This document shows, piece by piece, positions 16,883-25,727 of a DNA stretch of 64,000 bases. Position numbers and translations under genes: made by a program. The notes under the pieces were generated by a model. That model searched no databases. It had not been told where the DNA came from and saw only the letters and a list, made by a program, of their open reading frames with translations. The DNA comes from CAVTHK01 sp964552235 (GTDB taxonomy: Bacteria > Spirochaetota > Spirochaetia > SZUA-6 > CAVTHK01), in assembly GCA_964552235.1 (NCBI GenBank), contig CAZKGO010000013.1, positions 1 to 64,000 of the forward strand, given 5' to 3'. The first letter of the stretch is position 1. Each line of letters begins with the position of its first letter.

Positions 16883-19099
16883 TCAGGGCCTCACTGCCCG
16901 AACGATCAGGTTGACCTGCTCCCAGTCGACTTCTCTGTTGCACAGCACCGACCGAATCAACGCCGCGGCGCGCTCGAGGGCCTCGGTCTCGTCGGGCCGG
17001 ACCCGCCGCAGCCGCGCCAGGTAGCTCCCGGGGGCGTCGGCTGCGAACCAGCGATCGAGGTCGGACTCCCCCACCCTCCTGCGGCCCCTGTGATGATGTT
17101 CGGCGATTTCCACCGCCGCGAAACCCGCGTCGGCGACCTCCTGCCGCAGCGACTCCACGGTCCAGCCGAGCAGCGGATCGTTGTCGTCCTCGTAGACCGC
17201 GTTCTCCGCTTCGAGCAGGCGTGCGTACAGCTCGGCGCCGAGCGCCTCGCGGGCCAGCGCGGACAGCCGCTGTCCCGCCCGCGGGTAGGGCTCGATCAGG
17301 CCGAGGCGGCCGCCCGGGGCCGTCAGGTCGAAGAGGGCCGAGAGCGCCTGGCCGCGGCCTGTCCTCGAAGTGAGCGCGGCGCGGCCGACAGCCACGTCGA
17401 ACCGCAGCGCCTCCTGGCCGCAGCGGGCCAGCGCGGCCGCAAGGGACGGGAGGCTCGCTTCGATGCGGATGGGCGCGCGCAGCGCGTCCTGAACGCCCGC
17501 CGCAGCGGCGTCGGCGAGAGTCCACACTCCGCCCTCGGGGGTGCGTCGGACCAGCTCCCACGTCAGGAACGGAGAGCCCCGCGTGAAATCGAGGGCGCGC
17601 GAGTGGCGATGCACCTGCAGCCCCTCGAACAGCTGCGTCCGCAGCCGCTCCTGGAGGGCGGTCAAGGCCCCCTCGGCGCGGGCGACCCAGCGCTCGACGT
17701 CGGCCCCGGGGGTGAATGTCAGGATGTCGCCTTCGCTCGACGCCGCCCGGCCAAAGGCCTCGATCTGCGCCTCGCGCCTTCGCAGGACAGCATCGCGAAG
17801 GACCGCCTCGTGGCCCGCCTCCCCGGGCTGGTAGAAGGCCACTCCCTGCAGCGAGGCGGGCAGGTACTGCTGCGCCACCCAGTGCTCGCGGTAGGAGTGC
17901 GGGTAGAGGTAGCCCTCCCCATGCCCGAAGCCCTGGGCGTCCCGGCTCGCGTCCTTGAGGTGCCGGGGCACGTCGCCGCTGCGCTGCTCCTCGACGAGCT
18001 TGAGAGCGTCGAAAAACGCCATCGTCGAGTTGGACTTGGGGGCCGTGGCCAGGTAGAGGGCCGTGTGCGCCAGCGCGTAGCGGCCCTCGGGCAGGCCCAC
18101 GCGATCGAACGCGGCGGCAGCCGCCTCGGTGAGCACCAGGGCCTGGGAATCGGCCAGGCCCACGTCCTCCGAGGCGAAGATGAGCATACGCCGAAAGATG
18201 AACCGGGGATCCTCCCCTGCGTACACCATCCTGGCGAGCCAGTAGAGGGCGGCGTCGGGATCGCTGCCCCGCAGGCTCTTGATGAAGGCGCTGATCGTGT
18301 CGAAGTGGTAGTCGCCCTCCTTGTCGTACAGCACCGCCCGCCGCTGGATGCTCTCCTCGGCGACGCGGCGGTCGACCAGGATCCGCTCGCCCTCGGGCGG
18401 CGGGAAGCGGGCCGGCGTCGTCTCGACGGCGAGCTCGAGGGCGTTCAGCAGGCTGCGCGCGTCGCCGTCGGACACGTTGAGCAGGTGCTCGAGGGCGTCG
18501 GGCTCGACCTCGACCCGGTAGCGGCCGTAGCCTCTCACGGGATCGGTGAGCGCCTGGGCCGCGATGCGGCGCAGGTCCTCTACCTCCAGGGGCCGAAGCT
18601 GGAAGACCCGGCTGCGGCTCACCAGCGCCCGGTTGACCTCGAAGAACGGGTTCTCAGTGGTGGCCCCTATCATGACGATCGTCCCGTTCTCGACCCACGG
18701 CAGGAGGGCATCCTGCTGGGCTTTGTTCCACCTGTGAACCTCGTCGACAAAGAGGATCGTCCGCTTGCCGTGGTACTGCCGGCGCTGGCGCGCGTCGGCG
18801 ATCGCCTCGCGAATCTCCTTGACTCCCGCCAGCACGGCGTTGATGGTGACGAAGTGGGCCTTGGTGGTGTTGGCGATCACGCGGGCCAGAGTCGTCTTGC
18901 CTGTTCCCGGGGGCCCGTAGAAGATCAGCGAGCTCAGCTGGTCGGCCTGGATCGCCCTGTACAGCAGGCGCCCGGGCGCCACGATGTGCTGCTGGCCCAC
19001 AAACTCGTCCAGGGTGCGCGGCCGCATCCGGGCGGCGAGCGGCTGTTCTCGCTCCATCCAGTCGGCATGGGCGCGGGCGAACAGGTCCTCTTCGTCCAC
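16883..19099 (-). CDS. rarA: RarA/MgsA ATPase fused to a methyltransferase-like domain
   Basis: Residues 1-~430 are RarA, the replication-fork recombination ATPase related to clamp loaders: RPRTLDEFVGQQHI, Walker A GPPGTGKTT, Walker B ILFVDEVHRWNK, sensor GATTENPFFEV, then the oligomerisation region with HFDTISAFIKSLRGSDPDAALYWLARM. Canonical RarA ends near 440. Here another ~300 residues follow that read like a Rossmann methyltransferase without an obvious SAM glycine motif (ALRFDVAVGRAALTSR, DLTAPGGRLGLIEPYPRAGQ). Similar long fusions are known in cyanobacteria and some spirochaetes. The role of the extra domain is unknown. Confidence 0.9.
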   Translation of the reverse strand: MDEEDLFARAHADWMEREQPLAARMRPRTLDEFVGQQHIVAPGRLLYRAIQADQLSSLIFYGPPGTGKTTLARVIANTTKAHFVTINAVLAGVKEIREAIADARQRRQYHGKRTILFVDEVHRWNKAQQDALLPWVENGTIVMIGATTENPFFEVNRALVSRSRVFQLRPLEVEDLRRIAAQALTDPVRGYGRYRVEVEPDALEHLLNVSDGDARSLLNALELAVETTPARFPPPEGERILVDRRVAEESIQRRAVLYDKEGDYHFDTISAFIKSLRGSDPDAALYWLARMVYAGEDPRFIFRRMLIFASEDVGLADSQALVLTEAAAAAFDRVGLPEGRYALAHTALYLATAPKSNSTMAFFDALKLVEEQRSGDVPRHLKDASRDAQGFGHGEGYLYPHSYREHWVAQQYLPASLQGVAFYQPGEAGHEAVLRDAVLRRREAQIEAFGRAASSEGDILTFTPGADVERWVARAEGALTALQERLRTQLFEGLQVHRHSRALDFTRGSPFLTWELVRRTPEGGVWTLADAAAAGVQDALRAPIRIEASLPSLAAALARCGQEALRFDVAVGRAALTSRTGRGQALSALFDLTAPGGRLGLIEPYPRAGQRLSALAREALGAELYARLLEAENAVYEDDNDPLLGWTVESLRQEVADAGFAAVEIAEHHHRGRRRVGESDLDRWFAADAPGSYLARLRRVRPDETEALERAAALIRSVLCNREVDWEQVNLIVRAVRP

Positions 19100-19158
19100 T
19101 TTGCCCTATTCTTCACGCAAGCCGGCATTCGTGCAAGGCGCGCGGGGCGCGCCCCGGG

Positions 19159-19177
19159 GGGCGCTCGGCGAGCGCCC
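19159..19177. repeat. GC-rich perfect hairpin in the rarA leader
   Basis: GGGCGCTC (19159-19166) and GAGCGCCC (19170-19177) around a GGC loop, inside a longer GC-rich palindromic patch. It lies in the predicted 5' leader of rarA, so it could affect translation or act as an attenuator. No T-run follows. Confidence 0.5.
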
Positions 19178-19188
19178 GCGGCCGCCCC

Positions 19189-19249
19189 CGTTGCCTCATC
19201 TGAAAAACGCCCCATCGTAGCACTCGTTGCCTCACGGGAAAACGTCCCC
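19189..19249. promoter_or_regulatory. Two near-identical 25-bp repeats flanking a candidate rarA -10
   Basis: Copies at 19189-19213 and 19225-19249 share CGTTGCCTCA at one end and a GAAAA...CCCC half at the other. They lie in the same orientation with a 36-bp period. Between them, on the minus strand, is TACGAT (19214-19219), a plausible -10 for rarA. A protein binding both copies would cover the promoter. Regulator unknown. Confidence 0.5.
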
Positions 19250-19373
19250 CAAATGGATGAGAAACGGGCGGCGGTTGAGGGGAAGGGGGAGACCAGCTCC
19301 GTGGGAATTGTGGATAGCTCCATGGTGCAGGACCCTACCGCATAACACCTAACAAACCTCCTTCACGGCGGGC

Positions 19374-20035
19374 CTACAGCGCGTTCTCTGGCCCGCTGCC
19401 TATCTGGGGATACCCCCTCTCGCGAGGGCTGGGACCGTAGAGGCGATTCCTCATGAGATCTCTCGCTGCGGGGTGGGTATTGATCAGAAGCCGCAGGTCC
19501 CCTGAGCGGTCTCTGATCAGCGCCGCCTCCTCCTCGGTCTCGTAGCGCAGGTAGCCTACGGCCTGACGGACGATGTTGCAGTTCTTCTGCTCTACGCAGC
19601 AGGTGCGGCGTGTCTTTTCGGTAAGCGTGCGTAGGCGCTGCGCTGATGCGGCGAAGCTTCCCGTAGGCCGGTTCGCTTTTCGCAAGCCGCCTGTGGTGGA
19701 TCAGCACCGCCGGCATCTGAGGCAGGATCGCCTCCAGGCGCTTGCCGCACATCCGGTGGAAGCAGTCCCAGAGGTAGACCAGCGCCTTCTTCACCCGCTC
19801 CTCGGACTTGCGGGGCCGCACCACCGGCCGCCTCTTGTTCCGAGCTCCCACCACCAGGCGCACCGGCTTCCCATCCAGACCCCTGACCAGCCGGCTCTTG
19901 CCGAAGTTCCGCAACAGCCAGGCCGCGTAGGGCCGCTTGTACCCCGTCATGCGGACCACCTCGTCCAGCAGCTGCATACGCCCCTTACGTCCCTTCTGGG
20001 CCCGATACCCGGCGGCCTGCTTGCGCGTCCATCGT
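19374..20035 (-). pseudogene. Decayed DDE integrase/transposase with core deleted
   Basis: The 5' part reads RWTRKQAAGYRAQKGRKGR, then LLDEVVRMTGYKRPYAAWLL and ALVYLWDCFHRMCGKRL. This is the N-terminal helix-turn-helix region of an integrase-core transposase. After KLRRISAA the frame is lost. In another frame the C-terminal piece resumes: TCCVEQKNCNIVRQAVGYLR, YETEEEAALIRD, LRLLINTH. The whole DDE catalytic core between these two parts is missing and there is at least one frameshift, so this is a dead remnant. No terminal inverted repeats or target duplication could be recognised. Confidence 0.75.
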
Positions 20036-20074
20036 CAGCCTCTCTTCCACTGGGTGACCTCCCCATGCGCCGCC

Positions 20075-20103
20075 TTGAAAATGCCGGCGCCGTTGATTAC
20101 ATT
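20075..20103 (+). promoter_or_regulatory. Promoter of the lytic transglycosylase
   Basis: TTGAAA (20075-20080), 17-base spacer, TACATT (20098-20103). Transcription would begin near 20110, downstream of the ATG at 20081, which supports the GTG at 20126 as the real start of the gene. Confidence 0.65.
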
Positions 20104-20125
20104 AGCCCCCTCGCCCGCCCGGGGA

Positions 20126-20821
20126 GTGAAACCGGAGTCGCTTCTGAAACAGAAAGCCAAGAGCGGCCACGCCCTGACGATCGGATCCGCCTCTCTGATC
20201 CTGGCCGCCGCGGTCGCCGTGGTGGCCATCACGGTCACGCTCGACGCGGCCGAGCGCCCGCCGGACGTCGGCGGCCGGCTGACCGGGGACGCGGCGCCCG
20301 AGCCGGCCGGCGTGCTCACGAGCGAGCCGCCGCACCGGATGCAGGTCAATCACGCGATCGTCCGGCTGGGGGCCCGGGCCGCCGCGGTGGACTTCTACGC
20401 CGACTACACCGGCAGCCGTGACGTGTCGCGCGTCATCCTCGAAGCCGCGCTGCGCGCCGAGGTGCCGGTCAACCTCGCCTTCGCGCTGGGCTGGCAGGAG
20501 AGCCGCTTCAACGTGTACGCGGTGAGCGGGCTCAACTACTACGGCACGCGCGACTGGGGGCTGTTTCAGCTCAACGACGGAACGCGGGGCGGCTGGAGGC
20601 GTGAGGATTTTTTCGACGCCGCTCTCAACGCCGAGGCGGCGATGCAGTATCTGAGGCTCTGCCTGGCCGAGATGGGCTCGGTCGAGCTGGCGCTCGCCGC
20701 CTACAACGCCGGCATCCGCGGCGTGCGCGAGGGAGGTGTCCCCCGCTCTACCAGGGCCTACATCCGCGCCATCGCAGGGTACGAACGGGAGCTCGATCGC
20801 CGCTTCGGCGAGCGGTTCTAG
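20126..20821 (+). CDS. Membrane-anchored lytic transglycosylase (SLT family)
   Basis: 231 residues from GTG 20126. An N-terminal signal anchor (ALTIGSASLILAAAVAVVAITV, ~17-38) is followed by a linker and an SLT lysozyme-like domain. The catalytic Glu is in FALGWQESRFN, and the motifs RDWGLFQLN and LALAAYNAGI are present. It cleaves peptidoglycan glycan strands in the periplasm. The start is supported by the promoter just upstream; an ATG at 20081 is possible only if transcription begins earlier. The coding end overlaps the convergent parC end by 4 bases. Confidence 0.85.
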   Translation: MKPESLLKQKAKSGHALTIGSASLILAAAVAVVAITVTLDAAERPPDVGGRLTGDAAPEPAGVLTSEPPHRMQVNHAIVRLGARAAAVDFYADYTGSRDVSRVILEAALRAEVPVNLAFALGWQESRFNVYAVSGLNYYGTRDWGLFQLNDGTRGGWRREDFFDAALNAEAAMQYLRLCLAEMGSVELALAAYNAGIRGVREGGVPRSTRAYIRAIAGYERELDRRFGERF

Positions 20822-22746
20822 TCGTCTCGCTGCCCCGCCTGCTGCGACACCGCCCTGACCGAGGCGACCGGCTTGGCGTGCAGGCGTGTGCCCCGAGCCG
20901 CGAGCCCGCAGGGGCGGATCGTGGCGGTGTCGACCACCACCTCCTTGAGCCTCTGGCGCTTGGCCGGCACGAAGCGAAGGCGCACCTTTTCGCCGCGGCT
21001 GCCGTCGGAGAGGTGATCGATGCCGTGCTCGCTGCCGCGCACGAGGTCGTAGGTCTTGTCGGTGATGAATCCGCTCACGTGCAGCCGCTTGCCCCACGCC
21101 ACGCGGTTGGAATCGCGGTAGACCAGCAGCAGGTCCGCGCCCTTGTCCTTGTCGAAGACCTCGCAGCGGAGCAGCTTGCCGGGCAGCAGCACCTTGTCCG
21201 CGGGAGCCATCACCCGGTAGGTCCCGTCGCTGGTCACGACGAGGACGCGGTCGTACTCACTCACGCTGATCTGGAGGCCGTCGCCCCGCACCGCGGCCCC
21301 GAAGAACCCCGTCGTGCTGTCGTAGCCCAGGCGTATGTTGGCCCGGGCGACGGCCCTGCGGTCGACCGCCTCGAAGGACGTGATCTCCGTGCGCCTCGGG
21401 TAGCGGTCCCGGTACTTTTCCAGAAGGCCGGCCACAAAGGCCGTGGCCGTCTTCGTGAGCGCCTTGAGCCTGGCCTCGCACTCCCTGATTTTGCGCACGA
21501 TGTCGTCGATCTCCGCGCGCGTGCGCTCCAGGTCGTAGGCCGAGATCCTGCGGATGCGCAGATCGAGCAGCTTCCTGATGTCCTCGTCGGTGAGCTCGCG
21601 CACGAACAGCTTGCGGAACGGCTCCAGGCCGGCGCGCACGGCTTTCCCGATGCCTGCCTCGGTCTTGACGGTCTCGATGCGCTTGTAGACCCGGTTCTCG
21701 ATGAAGATCTGCTCGAGCGTCAGCCAATGCCGGCGGTCGTTGAGGACGCCGAGCTCGTACTCGAGTTCGAGCTTGATCACCCGCTTGAGGTGGGCGGCGA
21801 ACTCGGCCAGGTACTGCGAGACCGTGATCTCCACCGGCCGGTTGTTGTCGATCACGACGATGTTCGAGGGAACGCTCACCTCGCAGTCGGTGTAGGCGTA
21901 CAGCTGCGGCAGCACGTCCTCGGCCGACACGCCGCGTGCGGGCGTGAGCTCGATCTCGACCTTTTCCGTGGTGAAATCGTCGATGCTGGAGATCGCCACC
22001 TTGCCGCGCTGCACCGCCGACTCGATGGAGGCGATCAGGCTGGCCGTCGTCGTGCCGAACGGGATCTCCCGGACGACCAGCCGCTTGGGACCGTCGATCT
22101 CGATCCGCGCGCGCACCCGCACCCGCCCGGCCCCGTCCTGGTATTCGGTCACCTCCATCAGGCCGCCCTGGACAAAGTCGGGGTACACCCGCACCTTCTG
22201 CCCGCGAAGCACAGCGGCCACGCCCTCGAGCAGCTCGACAAAGTTGTGGGGAAGGATGCGGGTCGCCAGGCCCACCGCGATGCCTTCGGCCCCGAGCATC
22301 AGCAGCACCGGCACTTTGGCCGGCAGCACGAGAGGCTCTCGCTTGCGGCCGTCGTAGCTGGGCACGAACTCGGTGATCGCGGGATTGAACAGGGTGTCGA
22401 CGGCCAAGGGCGTCAGGCGGCACTCGATGTAGCGCGCAGCGGCTGCGCCGTGGCCGGTCAGGATGTTGCCGAAGTTCCCCTGCCGCTCGATAAAGTAGTC
22501 GCGGTTGGCCAGGACGACCAGCGCGTCGCCGATCGAGGTCTCACCGTGAGGGTGCAGCTTCATCGTCTCGCCGATCACGTTGGCCACCTTGTGGAAACGG
22601 CCGTCGTGCATCTCGTAGAGCGTGTGCAGGATGCGGCGCTGCACCGGCTTGCAGCCATCGACGAGCTCGGGTATGGCACGGTCGATGATCACGTAGCTGG
22701 CGTACTCAAGAAAGTTCCCCTCCATCAGGGGTCGAAGCTGGCTCAT
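20818..22746 (-). CDS. parC: DNA topoisomerase IV subunit A (ParC/GyrA family)
   Basis: Breakage-reunion subunit of a type IIA topoisomerase. VDGCKPVQRRILHTL and the catalytic Tyr motif AAARYIECRLTPLA are clear. It lies directly after parE. About 640 residues is short for GyrA, and I see no clear GyrA-box motif in the C-terminal part, which supports the ParC assignment. The ATG at 22746 has a GAGG site; an earlier ATG at 22803 overlaps the parE stop by 11 bases but would add a Ser/Gly-rich, non-conserved leader. Confidence 0.85.
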   Translation of the reverse strand: MSQLRPLMEGNFLEYASYVIIDRAIPELVDGCKPVQRRILHTLYEMHDGRFHKVANVIGETMKLHPHGETSIGDALVVLANRDYFIERQGNFGNILTGHGAAAARYIECRLTPLAVDTLFNPAITEFVPSYDGRKREPLVLPAKVPVLLMLGAEGIAVGLATRILPHNFVELLEGVAAVLRGQKVRVYPDFVQGGLMEVTEYQDGAGRVRVRARIEIDGPKRLVVREIPFGTTTASLIASIESAVQRGKVAISSIDDFTTEKVEIELTPARGVSAEDVLPQLYAYTDCEVSVPSNIVVIDNNRPVEITVSQYLAEFAAHLKRVIKLELEYELGVLNDRRHWLTLEQIFIENRVYKRIETVKTEAGIGKAVRAGLEPFRKLFVRELTDEDIRKLLDLRIRRISAYDLERTRAEIDDIVRKIRECEARLKALTKTATAFVAGLLEKYRDRYPRRTEITSFEAVDRRAVARANIRLGYDSTTGFFGAAVRGDGLQISVSEYDRVLVVTSDGTYRVMAPADKVLLPGKLLRCEVFDKDKGADLLLVYRDSNRVAWGKRLHVSGFITDKTYDLVRGSEHGIDHLSDGSRGEKVRLRFVPAKRQRLKEVVVDTATIRPCGLAARGTRLHAKPVASVRAVSQQAGQRDD

Positions 22747-22792
22747 GGTACCTCGCTGATCGGGCCGCCGCCCGCTGCCACTGCCGGACCGC

Positions 22793-24604
22793 TCAGATGA
22801 CATCCACCTTGAGGTTGCTTTCGATGAACTTGCGCCGGGCGGGGGTGTTCTTGCCCATCACGAACTCCAGCGTCCTGTGCACCGCGCTCATCGACTGCAC
22901 GTCGACGGGCACCAGCCGGGCGCCGTCCGAGATGAACTGCTTGAACTCCTGGGGGCTGATCTCGCCGAGGCCCTTGAACCGCGTCACCTCCGGACTGGAC
23001 AGCTCCTTGACCGCCCGGTCGCGCTCGGCCTCGCTGTAGCAGTAGACCGTCCGCTTGCGGTCGCGCACCCGGAACAGCGGGGTCTCGAGGATGTACACGT
23101 GTCCCTTGACGACCAGCTCCTCGAAGTAGCGCAGAAAAAAGGTCAGGAGAAGGTTGCGGATATGCATCCCGTCGACGTCGGCGTCCGTGGCGATCACGAC
23201 CTTGTTGTAGCGCAGGCCCTCGATGTCGTTCTCGATGCCCAGCGCCCTCATGATGTTGTACAGCTCTTCGTTCTTGTAGACCGCGTCCTGGCCCAGGCCG
23301 TAGCAGTTGAGCGGCTTGCCCTTGAGCGAGAAGACCGCCTGGGTGTTGACGTCGCGCGCCTGGATGAGGATGCCGCCGGCGGAGTCGCCCTCGGCGAGAA
23401 AGATGCTCGATTGGTCGCGGCGGCGGTCCCTTGTGTCGTAGTGGATCTTGCAGTCGGTGAGCTTGGGTATGCGGATCGCCACCTTGCGCGCCCGCTCGCG
23501 AGCCTCCTTTTTCAGCGTCGCTAGTTCCTTGCGCACGCGCTCGTTGGTTTTGATCTTCTCGACGAGGGCCTTGGCCTCGACCGGGTACTTGTGCAGCCAG
23601 AGCATGAGCTGGTTGCGCACCTCGTTGACGATCCAGGGCCGCACCTCGGTGGAACCGAGCTTGTTCTTGGTCTGGCTCTCGAACACGGGGTCCTTGAGCT
23701 TGACGGCGATGGCCCCGACGAGTCCTTCGCGCACGTCGTCGCCGCTGAAGCCGTTGCCCGTGTACTCGTTGACGCCGCGCAGGATGCCTTCGCGGAACGC
23801 GCTCTGGTGCGTTCCGCCGTCGATGGTGTACTGGCCGTTGACGAAGCTGTAGTAGGCCTCGCCGTAGTTGGTGGTGTGCGTGAGGGCGAACTCCAGGCGC
23901 TTGTCCTTGAAGTAGATGGTGCGGTAGAGCGTGGGCTCGCCGCCGATCTCCTCCTTGAGCAGATCCTGCAGCCCCGCCCGGCTGAAGAATGTCCGGCCAT
24001 TGTACACGATCGAGAGCCCGCTGTTCAGATAGGCGTAGTAGCGCAGGCGCCTCTCGATGTACGCGTCGTTCCAGGCGTAGTCTTTGAAGATCGTCGGGTC
24101 GGGCGCGAATCGGACGATGGTTCCGTCGCGGTTCTTGGCGCGGCCGCTCTTCTGCTCCTTGAGCTGGCCGCGGGCGAAACGGGCGTAGACGAACTTGCCC
24201 TCCCGCACGCTGGTGACCTCGAACGACTCGCTCAGCGCATTGACCGCCTTGGTTCCCACGCCGTTGAGGCCCACCGAGAACTGGAACACGTCGTCCGAGA
24301 ACTTGCCGCCCGTGTTGATCTTGCTGACGCAGTCGATGACCTTGCCGAGGGGAATGCCGCGGCCGTAGTCGCGGACCGTGACCACGGAGTTCTCCCGCCG
24401 GATCTCGATCCTCTTGCCGGCGCCGACGATGAACTCGTCGATGCTGTTGTCGATCACCTCCTTGAGCAGGATGTAGATGCCGTCCTGCGGATGGCTGCCG
24501 TCGCCGAGCCGGCCGACGTACATGCCGGTGCGCAGCCGTATGTGGGCCAGCGCATCGAGGGTCTTGATCGACTTCTCGTCGTAAGCGACTTTCGTGTCTG
24601 CCAT
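22793..24604 (-). CDS. parE: DNA topoisomerase IV subunit B (ParE/GyrB family)
   Basis: ATPase subunit partnering ParC. GHKL ATP-binding motifs: EVIDNSIDEF, VRDYGRGIPLG, and the Gly-rich lid GLNGVGTKAVNAL. The transducer region follows, then TOPRIM with LAEGDSAGG and DADVDGMHI, and the conserved end TRFKGLGEISPQEFKQF. The start MADTKVAYDEK (24604) lies about 12 bases from a -10 box, so an earlier ATG at 24613 would probably not be transcribed. About 603 residues, usual for ParE. Confidence 0.9.
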   Translation of the reverse strand: MADTKVAYDEKSIKTLDALAHIRLRTGMYVGRLGDGSHPQDGIYILLKEVIDNSIDEFIVGAGKRIEIRRENSVVTVRDYGRGIPLGKVIDCVSKINTGGKFSDDVFQFSVGLNGVGTKAVNALSESFEVTSVREGKFVYARFARGQLKEQKSGRAKNRDGTIVRFAPDPTIFKDYAWNDAYIERRLRYYAYLNSGLSIVYNGRTFFSRAGLQDLLKEEIGGEPTLYRTIYFKDKRLEFALTHTTNYGEAYYSFVNGQYTIDGGTHQSAFREGILRGVNEYTGNGFSGDDVREGLVGAIAVKLKDPVFESQTKNKLGSTEVRPWIVNEVRNQLMLWLHKYPVEAKALVEKIKTNERVRKELATLKKEARERARKVAIRIPKLTDCKIHYDTRDRRRDQSSIFLAEGDSAGGILIQARDVNTQAVFSLKGKPLNCYGLGQDAVYKNEELYNIMRALGIENDIEGLRYNKVVIATDADVDGMHIRNLLLTFFLRYFEELVVKGHVYILETPLFRVRDRKRTVYCYSEAERDRAVKELSSPEVTRFKGLGEISPQEFKQFISDGARLVPVDVQSMSAVHRTLEFVMGKNTPARRKFIESNLKVDVI

Positions 24605-24616
24605 GGCGTGCATCTG

Positions 24617-24645
24617 ATTATCTGGAAAAGACCTGCGAGGGTCAA
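24617..24645 (-). promoter_or_regulatory. Promoter of parE-parC, very short leader
   Basis: On the minus strand TTGACC (24640-24645), 17-base spacer, GATAAT (24617-24622). The expected start of transcription is only about six bases before the parE ATG, leaving no room for a Shine-Dalgarno sequence. Confidence 0.65.
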
Positions 24646-24689
24646 GAACAGCGGATCCCATGTCACTCCGGTGACGTGCGCTCGCGGGG

Positions 24690-25451
24690 TCAATCCGGAC
24701 GACGCTCGCCGCCCGGGCCGCAGCCCGATGGGGCCAGGAGGCGGGCGATCCTGCCCATCATGTGCTGCCAGTGCGATCCCCGCCAATAGGTCCGCCCGCA
24801 GCCCGGGCACCGGCGGAACCCGGTCTGGCGGGTGCGCACGGCCGGCGGAACCGTTGCGGGCGGGTTGGCCAGCGTCTGCAGCGGGAGGTTGCAGCGGATG
24901 CAGCGCGACAGCGGCCTGCTCGCCGCTGCGAGGTCGAAGCGGCGGAGCACCTCGCGAACCTGCTGGCGAGGCTCGGTCGACCGCACGCAGTAGGCGTGCG
25001 TGACCATCGTGCGCTTGAGCAGCTCCCGGTCGCGGGTCAGCAGGATCCGTCGCTCGGCGGCAGCACTCCCGGCCAGATCCGAATCGAGAGCCGCCCTGTC
25101 CCAGGCCGCGTCGAAACCCAGCATGCGCAGCAACCGGGCGAGGGCCCCCAGGTGCACGTCCAGCAGGAAACGGGGCTCGCGCAGAGCAACGGGTCGAACG
25201 CGGGTCACCGATGAAATGTCCAGGCTCTCGAATACGGGGTAGACGCTCACGAAATCGCCGTCGACCAGAGGGGCATCGAAGCCCGTGGAGCGGCCGTTGA
25301 CGAGAACGAGATCCACCTCCGTGTGAGGGACGCCGAGGCTCTGTATCAGCTCGCGGACCGTGCCTGCCGGCCGCATGATCTCGAAGGGGCGGCCTCGAAA
25401 CTGAGGAGCGACGAAGTCGTTGAGCTCCTGGTAGAAACGGACCGTGACCAC
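24690..25451 (-). CDS. Mut7-C ubiquitin-like plus Mut7-C RNase domain protein
   Basis: 253 residues. A beta-grasp (Mut7-C ubiquitin) domain covers 1-~80 (VTVRFYQELNDF, VDLVLVNGR, GDFVSVYPVFE). The Mut7-C PIN-like RNase domain follows, with conserved acidic residues in FLLDVHLGALARLLRMLGFD and ILLTRDRELLKR, and ends in a zinc ribbon (CIRCNLPL ... CPGCGRTYWRGSHW). A role in RNA processing is predicted for the family; no substrate is established. The start is GTG. Confidence 0.85.
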   Translation of the reverse strand: MVTVRFYQELNDFVAPQFRGRPFEIMRPAGTVRELIQSLGVPHTEVDLVLVNGRSTGFDAPLVDGDFVSVYPVFESLDISSVTRVRPVALREPRFLLDVHLGALARLLRMLGFDAAWDRAALDSDLAGSAAAERRILLTRDRELLKRTMVTHAYCVRSTEPRQQVREVLRRFDLAAASRPLSRCIRCNLPLQTLANPPATVPPAVRTRQTGFRRCPGCGRTYWRGSHWQHMMGRIARLLAPSGCGPGGERRPD

Positions 25452-25468
25452 GCGGAGGCTCGCTGCAA

Positions 25469-25493
25469 CGAAAACGGCCCCCTTTCGGGGGCC
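25469..25493 (-). terminator. Rho-independent terminator of tRNA-fMet
   Basis: On the minus strand GGCCCCC-GAAA-GGGGGCC followed by GTTTTCGTT, starting 5 bases after the tRNA 3' end. A 7-bp GC stem with a tetraloop and a T-rich tail. Confidence 0.85.
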
Positions 25494-25497
25494 GGCA

Positions 25498-25570
25498 TAG
25501 CAGGGGCAGGACTCGAACCTGCGACCTCCGGGTTATGAGCCCGACGAGCTGCCAACTGCTCTACCCTGCG
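25498..25570 (-). tRNA. Initiator tRNA-fMet (CAT)
   Basis: Cloverleaf with acceptor CGCAGGG/CCCTGCT, unpaired C1-T72, discriminator A, and three G-C pairs at the bottom of the anticodon stem (TCGGG-CTCATAA-CCCGG). The 1-72 mismatch and the GGG/CCC stem are the hallmarks of the initiator. D arm GAGC/GCTC, T loop TTCGAGT. CCA is not encoded. Confidence 0.96.
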
Positions 25571-25581
25571 TCTACGTTTTT

Positions 25582-25611
25582 AGTGTAGCGAATCATCCCC
25601 GCTCTTGTCAA
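25582..25611 (-). promoter_or_regulatory. Promoter of tRNA-fMet
   Basis: Minus strand TTGACA (25606-25611), 18-base spacer, TACACT (25582-25587), 11 bases before the tRNA. Confidence 0.75.
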
Positions 25612-25727
25612 GAACGCACGCCCGGCCGCACCGGACGCAGGACCCTCCGTGGAAGGGCGCGAGGGCCGGCCGCACCGGGCAGCGACCCGCCCCGTCGTCG
25701 CGCCTGCCTGAGCCGCCACCAAGAAAT

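Noticed and set aside
19132..19190. CRISPR-like or transposon end in the GC-rich palindromic patch
   Set aside because: There is one hairpin and one pair of repeats only, with no spacer series and no target duplication; better explained as leader and operator of rarA.
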